Translations under genes and position numbers: made by a program
From: Puniceicoccales bacterium
Lineage (GTDB): Bacteria > Verrucomicrobiota > Verrucomicrobiia > Opitutales > JAIRLM01
DNA length: 7,443 nucleotides
Direction: 5' to 3'
Assembly: GCA_031281635.1 (NCBI GenBank)
Contig: JAITFC010000097.1
Span: 1 to 7,443, forward strand
Notes under the pieces: generated by a model
Told to the model about the DNA's origin: nothing
The model's database searches: none
The model's input: only the letters and a program-made list of their open reading frames with translations
Shown: positions 1 through 7,443 of the stretch, piece by piece
Numbering within the stretch: position 1 is the stretch's first letter
How the letters are laid out: each line of letters starts with the position of its first letter

Positions 1-3000
1 GTTTTGGCATCACGCGTGCATGCTCGCTATTTGTAGATTGCATTTTATTTGACGCCTACATGAGGGCCTTCAATGGATCAAAACAGAAGACTGCGCAGGA
101 CCTGGAATTTATAATACAAGGCAAGCAATTTCTGCACTATTACATGGAAAAGCTGCGCAAATACGCAATTGTCGGTGATGCCAATAATTTTTTCACGACA
201 GCATTTGGCATTGCGAAAGATTGTATCGCAAAAGCCGATTCACTACGCCAAGAGCACTCGCTCCTATTGGAAGATCGTACGAAATTGACTCTCCCCGCCG
301 CCGAGGCCAGGATTACCATCCTGCCAACGCCGAGCAGTTTGCTTCCGAATGCGGGAAGAGCAGCGATAACGTGTCACTATCCCAAATGTGGGACGAATCA
401 GGTAACAACCATAGATGGTCTTATGGAAGCGTGCCACGCCATCAATGAGGCACTGCCGCAGCTGCGCGGAGGAAATTTTGCTCTTCTCCGTCAATTGGTG
501 CGCGTTTTGCCAATTTCCGATGAAAGTTTTTTAAATGCATTAATGGTGGAACAATGCGCAGCAATTGCTCATTTACTTGCTACGGTACTAAATTTATTGC
601 CGCAGGAGGACATACGCTGCGCCGCTGATCCAGCGATGATGACAATGCTAGTGCATATGCGCGTACTGCAACACGGCATGTTGTGCAGATGCGGCGGCAG
701 AATCCTCGGCGGAATTTTGCCAGAGTTTTCCATAGATTGCGTATGTTTTCGCGATGCGGCCTTGCACGATTCCGTTTCCGCCGCGAATACAGAAGAGTAT
801 TGGGAGCGCCAAAGAATCATTGAATTTCTCAATAGGCAAAGCAAAGAAGGGAAATTGCCGGCATTCTTTCGCCATAAATGCGTTGGCGGAATCAGCCCGC
901 AGGGGCCAGAGCTGAACGAATTAGATTTTTGGGAAAAAGTAGTGCTTGAATTGAGGGATTGTTTCCCCGACAGTTACAAACTACTGGAGCGCATACGGCA
1001 CGCAATCGACAGCACGTTGAAGGAGATGTATTTTCATCCAAAGTGGAGTCTCGACCAGCAGTATGCCGCATTGTTTTTCTTCAATTGTGCAGAAAACGCC
1101 GACAAGGGAGGCTGTCGTGCGCTAGATGTTTTGCCTCAAAACGATGCAGGATTTCGCTTGCTGAAAGAATTTGCGGAGACAAGTTTTCATGTGGAACAGT
1201 TTTTCTGGGAATCGCCGAAAAAAGCAGTGCATTTAAAGAAAGAAGGTGAGGCAATTTACGTAGAATGCTCAAAAATGCTTTTTGAAAGCGAGCGTTCTAC
1301 GTGCACACATGACGCAAGCATGCTGAAATCCGAAAATACAGCACTTGTAAGGTTAGCCAATCATCCAGATGCCAGAAAACTGCAAATAGTTCCAGAAGCT
1401 AATCCTAAGATGCAGATAATTATGCAGCTCGAATGTGCAATTCTGAATCTTCTATGCTTTTTCTCGCAGGATCCACAAAAAGAGAAAAAAATATGTCCAA
1501 AGCATTTCTTACTTACTGCTTTCAAAATACTTGTGACGAAAATCATGCCGCCTGACGCACCCGCATTCCAACAGGTCGAGTTTTCTCCCATTCATCACGC
1601 GGCGCAGGAACATGGAGAAGTGGTGCTATCTCTGTGCGAGCGGCTTATGAATGATGCGGTGCAGGCATTTTACTGTTGTATAACAAAAAAACCAAACTGG
1701 GAGGCGTTGCTCTATTTTCTGGATGTGATTTTACGCATGCGTGCCGTTGTGCAGTGTGTGCATCCGAATTTGAAAACTCCTAAGCATTGGCTAACGTTTG
1801 CTGGACAAGATTTTTTGACAGTTTTCCAAAACCAATTTGACACAATTCGCAGGATCGATGTCGGGGAAATGCCCTTCCGAAATTTACGCTGGCGGCTGGC
1901 CTGGGATAGACTCGAAGAATCCTCGTCAGAATCCGTCGGGGATCTCTATTTTTCGTTTTTCGCGGCAATGCAAGCTGCAATTCCGTCCGTGGATAGAAAT
2001 TTCATTCTAGAAACGATGTTTGCAATTGGTTCTAAATTATACGAAACTCAGAACAGAGCACTGGCAGAAGGGCTGGAAATAGCCGTCAGAAAATTTCAAA
2101 ATGTCGAAGGAAACTCTTTGCAATTTGGCACGAATTTCGGTGCCGCTTCCTACGGCGATGTGGCGATCGATTTCGTCAGCGGGAAAGTTACAGGCGGAGA
2201 AAGTGCTCGATGTGACATCGGAGAGATCTTAAAAACACCGTCTTTTGTCAAGAAATTCGGTGAAATCTCCCAGGATGCGCTGACAGAAACGGAGCACGGA
2301 ACGTTTTCATTCGATGACGCGAGATTCGGGAAAGTTGAAATTATTCCCAGTAAAAATTTTCGCATACAACGCACTTCCAAAAAAGGCGACTTACATGTAA
2401 CAGAAACATTGAAGAGCGCTTCGGAAATCAAACAATTTCCCGCTCACAAATATTTGCACCAGCTTTGGATATGGGAATCTTCTGATCACAATGCGCCCTA
2501 CGAAATTTACGATAACAATGGAATTCATATATTTTCCGCGCTGGCAAATCGCAGCAGAACGAAGTTTGTATTTGTTGTCCCAGGCGACCATGTCGGGGGA
2601 GGTCAGCTGATTTTGGAATTGCATCCAACGCCAACGAAAAAAGAGGATGCCGCCGTGGCATCCAGCGACGTTTTTGAAAGATTTGAGAGCAGAGATTCAT
2701 GGTATTTTCTCGCCGATCAGGCAGGCAAACGTCATTATGCAATTTTCCCCTACCATACAACTCCCGATGGCGCGCCGCTCAAATTCGAACTGCGCGATAA
2801 ACAATGGAAACTCGCACACAATCCACAATTTCATGTGGACACGTCATTGACAACTCCCCCATTTGGCATTTTTAGCGCATACATTCCGCTACTAAGTGAA
2901 ATCGATGAAACAACTCGAATCTACATAATTAACTCCAGAGAAATGCGATCGAAGAGTTCCTTCCGTGGGAAACTTGATTTTCAAGATTCCGATGAAGACA

Positions 3001-6000
3001 AGGTAGCCTTTCCGACTATGATGCTCTACGAAAAAAGCAATCCATTCACATTGCAGAAAGAACTCCATTCAACGAGTGTGGCAGTGAATTTGCAACAAGT
3101 GTACATATGGATGTGTCAATGCGAATATGCGAAAGCCTTTGCAATTCTCAAACGTATCGGTTCCAATGTCGACGTGGACGTGCCTTGTGAACATGTTTTT
3201 ATGCATATCTACTATGTCAGGGATACAAGTCCACAAAATGCTGCCATAAAATTGCATGCGTTTCTTTTGCATAGCCGCGCGCAACCAATGAAGGCCATGT
3301 GCCTTTTTGATTTTAATATATTTGCAATTTATCTTGATACAATAAGTCATATCCCATTGCACATGCGGCTCACCCATGAAGAGGAGAGATCGCTTTGCCG
3401 CTATGCTGACATTTTCAAACATAGAGTATTCACGAATCGCGCTAGGGTTCTGAATGAACTGGAAATGAAAGTCATAGATGCCAAGGTGGTTTCTCTTCGC
3501 GCCGGGCAACATCCAGCACCCACGGTGTTGCCGCATGAAAATATCGATGAAAAATTGGTCTTTCCTTTCCACAGTGTGGAATATTATTTCAAACTAACTG
3601 GCGAAAAAGTACAACGCCCAGTCAAATTATCGGCTCTTCGACGGGCGGAATATGAATATTTTCGTTTGGTGTGCGCGAGCATCGGCGTCGGGGATAGTCG
3701 ATGCCTTGATCGCAGGAAAATTTCGCAACTGATAAGAGAAATGTGCTGGTGGAAAGGACCTTACACAGACATGGCTCTGACTCGCAATATGCTTCCGCAT
3801 CCGCTATTGCAGGGTTCAACGTTTCCCGTTGTCTACGCGCGCATTGCGGCAGGGGGTGGCAAAGACGTATTGTGTTTGCATCTGGCGCTTTCGGAATTGC
3901 GCATTCTGGCTGAAACTGATGGCTGTACCGCACTGACGATGACCGTAGCACTCAAAATAGCCGCAAGTAACCCTAGATGGGCGAAGGAACATCCAATCCC
4001 GCAGGAAGAAAAAGATGAAATGCGATGGCTGCAAAGTCTGCTTTGTCAGGTAGATGCTGCCGCTAAGTCGGAGGACCAGAATGATGTCCTTATTACGACT
4101 CAACGCCATGTGTTGCAAAATTCACAAGACTTCGATGTCCTCGCAAGGCTCGAATTACAAATGCCACAAATATCACAGATGCCACCGATCGCCAGCGACA
4201 CTGAGGCAAGAAAGTCTCTCGGTGTTGTAAGTGAAATGCTTATAAGGTCCCAAGAAATTTTTTGCAACATTTTTAGGGCACAGGCTACAAACGTATCCGC
4301 ATTGGCAGACCGCATTGAAGAAGTGCTAAATTTGGTACGTGGCCACGCAGTCGCTGAATGGCAAGGACTATTTCCAAGCAAGGTGGTAAAAGAGCAATGC
4401 GAGGAATTTTTCAAGCGGACTGCCGGGGACTGCATCGACGAATTGGTGGCTGGGGGAAAAGTATTGCTGGAACGCCAGAAGGGAGCCGAAATCGTTAAAG
4501 CACATTTGAACACGCCCGACGCTCGCACAAAATGCATTAAAGCCAATGCGGATGCCATCAAAACATTCGATAGGAAGGCACTGCCACATCTGCGTGATAT
4601 GATTGTACGGCTGCTCAACACTTGCCCGGAGGACGGCAGCGTTGCATCATTGCATGGCGCTGGATTGCTGAAAACCATTGGCTTAGAGGATGTGTGCAGG
4701 GCACACGCCATTGCCCTGGGTGCTAGGCTACAATCGCAGACGGAAGATGCAGCAAGGGAATTGGCGCTCAAGTTTTTACGCCGCTACAACCCTCACATTA
4801 GCAAAGACAATTTCGCCGTCGCCCTTGATGCAGCGCAACTTTACATCGAAATGTCCAACCTCAGAAGCCAATTGCAGCGCATAAACGGGCGCATGGTGGC
4901 GCTTGAGCAGGCGATGCAGGCAAAAGAAAGTATCGATGTAATGGACGGACTTTTCGCGGCGATCTACGACGAGTGCACAACACTTCCGATTGCCCGTGCG
5001 AATTGGCCCGAAATTCAAGATGACGCACAGCGGCGCCCGCTCTTCGAATTGATGGAGTTTTTTGCCGGGAATATTCGACTGAAACACATACAGATACAGG
5101 CCACGCATCACGCGTTGCAGGTTTTTTCCGCTGCTCCGCATAGCGCAGATGCCTACGGACTTTTGCAACTGGGGATGGGATTTGGTAAATCCGATGTATT
5201 GGCTCCATTTTGGCTCTACTACATTACTGTGATGCGCGGAGAATTGGCATGGTATAGCGTACCCGCAAGTCTCTTGGATGCCACGTCTGCAAATTTGACC
5301 GAACGGTTGCGTCCCATGGGATTGTCCGTTGTGAAAATAGATCCACGCACGAATCCAGAAATCCTTTCCAGCACAGGGTTGATGGACATTATAAGAGCCA
5401 TCAAAGAAAATGAAAATTTGCACGACAGAGTGTTCCTCATAGCGGACGAGGCATGGCGCATGCTAATTTACACTTTAAATAGAGGGTTGCTTGGAGATCA
5501 CGATGTTCTATTTCCACTGGTGCATGCAATTTGGAGTAAGGCTAGTATGCATTCCACTAACTTGGTTGACGAAGTGCAAGATTGCTGCAATCCAAGAATC
5601 ACACATACGGTACAATTAACAGGTCAAAAGCAGTCATTGGATTCACGAATTTCCGGCATCATCCAGGACGCAATCGCCAGGTGCGTGTGCGACAAGACCA
5701 TTAACGAAGAGCTGGGCTTATCCTCCAATCAGCAGGCATCTCGTTTCAATGAAGAAAAATGGAAAACACTTGTTAAGCAAAGACTTGCGCATATTCTTTT
5801 CGACACATGCGTGGAGACGTTTAATTGTTTTCTAGGGATTCGAACGCATGCTAATATGAAGCTTCAGCCAAGCGATCGGGTAAATATTCGTGGAAAGGCG
5901 ATGACAATTGCCGATATCATCGACTATATTGCTGGGAATGATACGTCGAATAGCGAGAGTGTGATAGACGTTTTCAGTAAACGTAGCGTCGACGCATTGA

Positions 6001-7443
6001 ATGATGACATTCGTTATTTGCATTTTTGCAGAATTCTCCTCCGCGTTTTCTTGCCAAATCAGTTTCGGCATGCCTACGGCGTCGGCTACGGCCCTGACGC
6101 GAGTGGTCTCCGATGCGTTCCATATGTCGCATTGCGTTGCCCGGCATTAGGATGGTACAGAAATCCCATCGAAGAATGCCTGGCAGAGGCATGCATGTTT
6201 TTGCAGGGACCGATCTCACAGGTACAATTTGACTGCGCCGTCGCAAACTGTCTGCAATTTGCTTATGATGAACATCTTGTGGGAATGACACCCATCGACG
6301 AAACTCCGACAGGTAGAAAATTTAAGGAGCTTTTTGATGTCGAGCTGTCGAAATTTATCGGAATTTCAGAGGACAAACAGCTTCCGGCGGGCGCCAGAGA
6401 GACCAGAGAAACTATTTTACAGGGACTAAATGGCAATAATTCGCAGCGCGTCCCACGCCGCATGTGGCTGCTGAAATTTATGCCGAAAGTGGAATATGCT
6501 TCGGAATTTCTCGAGACCTATTCGGCGGAATTGACCACATTTACCGGCAGAGTATTGGCCATGAGTGGTACGCCGAATTTTAGGCAAACACTTCACCCCA
6601 AATTTTATGAGGGAGGTCGCGCATTTCTAGCTCAGGGATCCGTGGGAGCCGTCGTATTGCAGCAATTTTTGGATTTGCAAAGCGGGGCGGCATCGGTGTG
6701 CATCATAGATACTGCCGATTCACAGACGGCGTTTAGAACATTTTGGCGTGGCCTGAATTCCAATATAAGTGCTAAAATCGTTGCGCTAATGGATATGGCG
6801 GCCGCATTTAAAATGCCAGCTGCACAAATGGCGGATTTGGTCTTGCGCAATATCGTCGGGATAGGCAAACTTCGGGGTGTACTATTCCATGATGTTGAAC
6901 ATCATCGCTACGCCATTGCGACTCATGATAGTGCTGGCAGTACAAAAGTGATTCAGCTGCCAGCGCTCAACGTCGATGCAATCGAACAGGCCGGGTTCAA
7001 GCCCAAAGATTTGTTTGTACTTTTCGACCAAAGCGGCTGTACGGGGACAAATGTTCCCGGCCTCCGTGCGAATGGGCACGGGATGGTGACAATTGAACCA
7101 AATGAACTGCTGATGAATCCACTCGCCCAAGCCTGCATGCGCATGAGAGCGTTCGGGAATGGACAACACATTGACTTCTTAGTTTCAAAGAGTGGCCTCG
7201 CCGCGTTTGGCATAGACGCGGACCAATTTCTCCGTGCATCTTGGCAACGACAAGTCTTTGCACTGTTGACGATGATGTGTCGCAACGCGGCGGTGCAAGA
7301 CATGGAAGTTTTGCCAATGGGTATGGAACAACAAATGATTGCTGAATTTCGTGCTTTTGTCTATAAAATTATGTCTAGTAGATCTCTTGCGCTTAAGTCC
7401 TTCGGAATGCATACGCTGGATTATTTTGCCGGATTAGGCTTCG
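1..7443 (+). CDS. Giant DUF3638/DUF3645-family SF2-like P-loop NTPase, fragment open at both ends
   Basis: One frame, with codons starting at base 3, stays open for 2480 codons to base 7442, so the gene continues past both window edges (possibly excepting the start, see below). The C-terminal third carries an ordered set of NTPase motifs: Walker A GMGFGKS with Lys1729, Walker B-like LVDEVQD with Asp1856-Glu1857, SGTP at 2188-2191, FDQ-x3-TGTN at 2341-2350 and QACMRMRAFGNGQ at 2376-2388. Together with the YGPDASG...VPY block at 2025-2041, these match my recollection of the DUF3638/DUF3645 proteins of fungi and Chlamydia-like bacteria, which are commonly 2500-3500 residues long. No substrate or pathway is known to me for the family. 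ATP hydrolysis coupled to remodelling of a nucleic acid or protein is an inference from motif order. No signal peptide or membrane span is visible, so it is probably soluble. The first in-frame ATG (base 60) has no purine-rich ribosome-binding site before it, and the frame is already open upstream, so I do not call a start. Coding status is very secure, family membership is likely and function is unknown. Confidence 0.93.
3..2153 (+). other. N-terminal helical region of the giant protein, no recognised domain
   Basis: Residues 1-717 read as a mainly alpha-helical scaffold. Amphipathic stretches occur at about residues 32-85 and 165-205, and long Leu/Ala/Phe-rich helices run through about 440-700. 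I recognise no catalytic motif. Cysteine is unusually frequent: I count about 16 in the first 370 residues, including CHYPKC (124-129) and CRCGG (228-232). Eukaryotic family members have a separately named N-terminal domain (DUF6606), and I cannot confirm it here. The section could be a protein-interaction platform, which is inference only. Confidence 0.5.
2160..3032 (+). other. Beta-rich middle block with family-type ID-x-x-SG-x-V signature
   Basis: Residues 720-1010 change character from helical to alternating short strands and turns with many Gly, Asp, Asn and Tyr. The block opens with VAIDFVSGKVTGG (720-732) and runs to a T-P-S-F-x-x-x-F-G element ending at 753. I recall a matching 'hydrophobic-D-L-x-T-G-x-V ... 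hP-x-(Y/F)-x-x-x-F-G' element in fungal and chlamydial DUF3638/DUF3645 proteins upstream of the ATPase. Further strands follow around LHQLWIWE (818-825) and TKFVFVVPGDH (855-865). This supports a family-wide architecture rather than an accidental fusion. Its function is unknown. It could be a beta-sandwich or a partial propeller. Confidence 0.5.
3072..3158 (+). other. TPR-like helix pair
   Basis: Residues 1024-1052 form two short amphipathic helices with the spacing seen in a tetratricopeptide-type hairpin: a first helix around LQQVYIWM, a turn at CQCEY, then a second helix AKAFAILKRI. Only one hairpin is convincing, although helical sequence with HAFLLHSRA (about 1087-1095) follows. Family proteins, as I recall them, have a similar 'one hairpin then helices' section after the beta-rich block. 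A role in protein contact is inference. It may simply be part of a larger helical fold. Confidence 0.3.
3620..5037 (+). other. Charged helical linker leading into the ATPase
   Basis: Residues 1207-1679 are dominated by charged and Leu/Ala-rich helices. The section begins with a helix around LSALRRAEYEYFRL (about 1209-1222). A polar, Gln/Met/Pro-containing stretch at about 1380-1395 (LQMPQISQMPPI) probably forms a flexible break. Helices with coiled-coil tendency come next, for example EMSNLRSQLQRINGRMVALE (about 1615-1634). No enzymatic motif is visible. The position directly before the P-loop domain suggests a lever or dimerisation arm for the motor, which is inference. Confidence 0.4.
5169..5195 (+). 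other. Walker A / motif I (P-loop)
   Basis: Residues 1723-1731 read LGMGFGKSD. The GxGxGKS core fits the P-loop consensus, with Lys1729 and Ser1730 as the expected phosphate- and magnesium-contacting residues. A hydrophobic strand (YGLLQ) precedes it and a helix (VLAPFWLYYI) follows, as in a RecA-type fold. In DUF3638 proteins I recall 'L-x-MGxGK(S/T)' at this place, so the motif is conserved and not degenerate. Confidence 0.85.
5562..5582 (+). other. Walker B / motif II candidate (DEVQD)
   Basis: Residues 1854-1860 read LVDEVQD, 127 residues after the Walker A lysine. The Asp-Glu pair after hydrophobic residues fits motif II. I recall 'DEVD' or 'DE-x-D' here in family members, followed by a Pro and then a T/V-x-L-x-G strand, as seen in this protein. 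An alternative acidic pair, IADEA, lies about 40 residues upstream and is treated as a separate finding. Confidence 0.7.
6030..6200 (+). other. DUF3645-like block (YGxD ... VPY)
   Basis: Residues 2010-2066 start with a hydrophobic helix (RILLRVFLP). They continue with HAYGVGYGPDASGLRCVPY (2024-2041) and end with N-P-I-E-E-C-L-A-E. Family members show 'RVNYGLD...LAVPYRAKD...F-x-H-P-D-x-A-I' in the same order between the two ATPase lobes, as I remember it. Here the Tyr-Gly, the Asp after it, the Val-Pro-Tyr and the Asn-Pro helix start are kept. The 'AKD' after VPY is replaced by ALR. It acts as an insert or bridge between the lobes, and its role is unknown. Confidence 0.65.
6480..7187 (+). other. 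Second ATPase lobe with SGTP, TGTN and QACMRMR motifs
   Basis: Residues 2160-2395 form the second RecA-like lobe. MSGTP (2187-2191) stands where helicase-like enzymes have motif III (S/T-A/G-T). VCIIDTADS (2232-2240) is a strand ending in Asp, like the family's 'alIDxGA' element. FDQSGCTGTN (2341-2350) takes the place of motif V. QACMRMRAFGNGQ (2376-2388) takes the place of motif VI, with Arg2380 and Arg2382 as candidate arginine fingers and a following strand HIDFLVS. The last motif is nearly the same as in fungal homologues as I recall them. The complete set argues for a working motor rather than a decayed copy. Confidence 0.75.
7188..7443 (+). other. Start of the C-terminal helical tail
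   Basis: Residues 2396-2480 follow the last ATPase motif and are helical, with a Met-rich stretch (MEVLPMGMEQQM, about 2434-2445). No motif is recognised. The frame is still open at the right edge, so the tail is longer than shown. In the family, several hundred residues commonly follow the motor. Confidence 0.45.

Larger units (their letters stand above)
5040..5672 (+). other. DUF3638-like first ATPase lobe
   Basis: Residues 1680-1890 form the first nucleotide-binding lobe. An entry segment, FELMEFF-x-GN-IRLKHIQIQ (1681-1699), resembles the family's 'E-x-R-x-G-x-x-LR-x-x-Q' element and occupies the place of a Q-motif. QLGMGFGKS (Walker A) and a strand ending VPASLLDATSANL follow, the latter like the family's 'VP-x-x-LL' element. 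LIADEAWRML lies at 1812-1821, and LVDEVQD with a following N-P-x-x-x-x-T-V-x-L-T-G close the lobe. The order and spacing fit a superfamily-2-like RecA fold. Lys1729 and Asp1856/Glu1857 are present, so the site looks competent for ATP. Domain borders are approximate. Confidence 0.75.

Noticed and set aside
60..62. First in-frame ATG as the true start of the gene
   Set aside because: The preceding bases are T-rich with no Shine-Dalgarno-like purine stretch, and the same frame is already open for 19 codons up to the window edge. It stays possible but unsupported.
221..448. Plus-strand 75-codon ORF in another frame
   Set aside because: It overlaps the open giant frame. Its composition is Ser/Arg-rich and no domain or upstream ribosome-binding site supports it.
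1485..1491. Run of seven A residues as a programmed slippage or frameshift site
   Set aside because: The original frame continues without a stop for almost 6 kb afterwards and carries all the conserved motifs, so no shift is needed. I see no downstream stem-loop by eye.
3069..3572. Minus-strand open frame of 167 codons
   Set aside because: It is also codon-aligned antisense to the giant gene, with no recognisable domain. The sense frame here fits the helical section of the giant protein.
4100..4771. Minus-strand open frame of 223 codons
   Set aside because: It lies opposite the continuous + frame in a shifted phase. The protein is Ser/Ala/Cys-rich with no motif, and no ribosome-binding site or operon partner is seen. 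It is the longest of many such shadows.
4776..5423. Minus-strand open frame of 215 codons opposite the Walker A region
   Set aside because: It is codon-aligned antisense to the real gene, so it stays open simply because the sense strand lacks TTA, CTA and TCA codons there. The product is His/Cys/Arg-rich and unrecognisable.
1..7443. CRISPR array, tandem repeats, insertion sequence ends, tRNA or rRNA
   Set aside because: I saw no regularly spaced repeats, terminal inverted repeats or RNA gene signatures. The whole stretch is explained as coding sequence.

Overview
The whole window lies inside one protein-coding gene on the + strand. The frame whose codons begin at bases 3, 6, 9 and so on reads from base 3 to base 7442 without a stop. 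That is 2480 codons, and neither the start nor the stop of the gene is inside the window. There is no intergenic DNA, RNA gene, mobile element, repeat array or terminator. Every shorter ORF in the other five frames is best read as a shadow of this gene. Because codon n starts at base 3n, residue numbers in this annotation equal base position divided by three and count from the left edge of the window, not from the true N-terminus.

From its motifs I assign the product to the very large, poorly characterised family carrying DUF3638 and DUF3645. This family is known from fungi, other eukaryotic microbes and Chlamydia-like intracellular bacteria. The assignment is recognition from memory, not a search. 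The C-terminal third looks like a superfamily-2-like P-loop NTPase. In order it has an 'R-L-x-x-x-Q' entry segment (residues 1680-1703), a Walker A loop GMGFGKS (1724-1730), a VPASLL strand (1753-1758), a Walker B-like LVDEVQD (1854-1860), a DUF3645-like block with YGPDASG and VPY (2025-2041), an SGTP motif (2188-2191), a FDQ-x3-TGTN segment (2341-2350) and a QACMRMR-type arginine motif (2376-2388).

The upstream two thirds (residues 1 to about 1680) are mostly helical. They are interrupted by a beta-rich block (about 720-1010) whose first part resembles the '(I/V)D-L-x-S/T-G-x-V' element I associate with the same family, and a short TPR-like helix pair (about 1024-1052) follows. No signal peptide, membrane segment or known enzymatic domain is visible there.

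Organism: the intron-free 7.4-kb frame, the absence of in-frame TGA and a G+C content in the mid-40s percent by eye suggest a bacterium using the standard code. The family's known bacterial range points to a host-associated member of the Chlamydiota/Verrucomicrobiota group. This is inference, and an intron-poor eukaryote cannot be excluded. The biological role is unknown. The architecture suggests a nucleotide-driven motor or switch carried on a very large helical scaffold.
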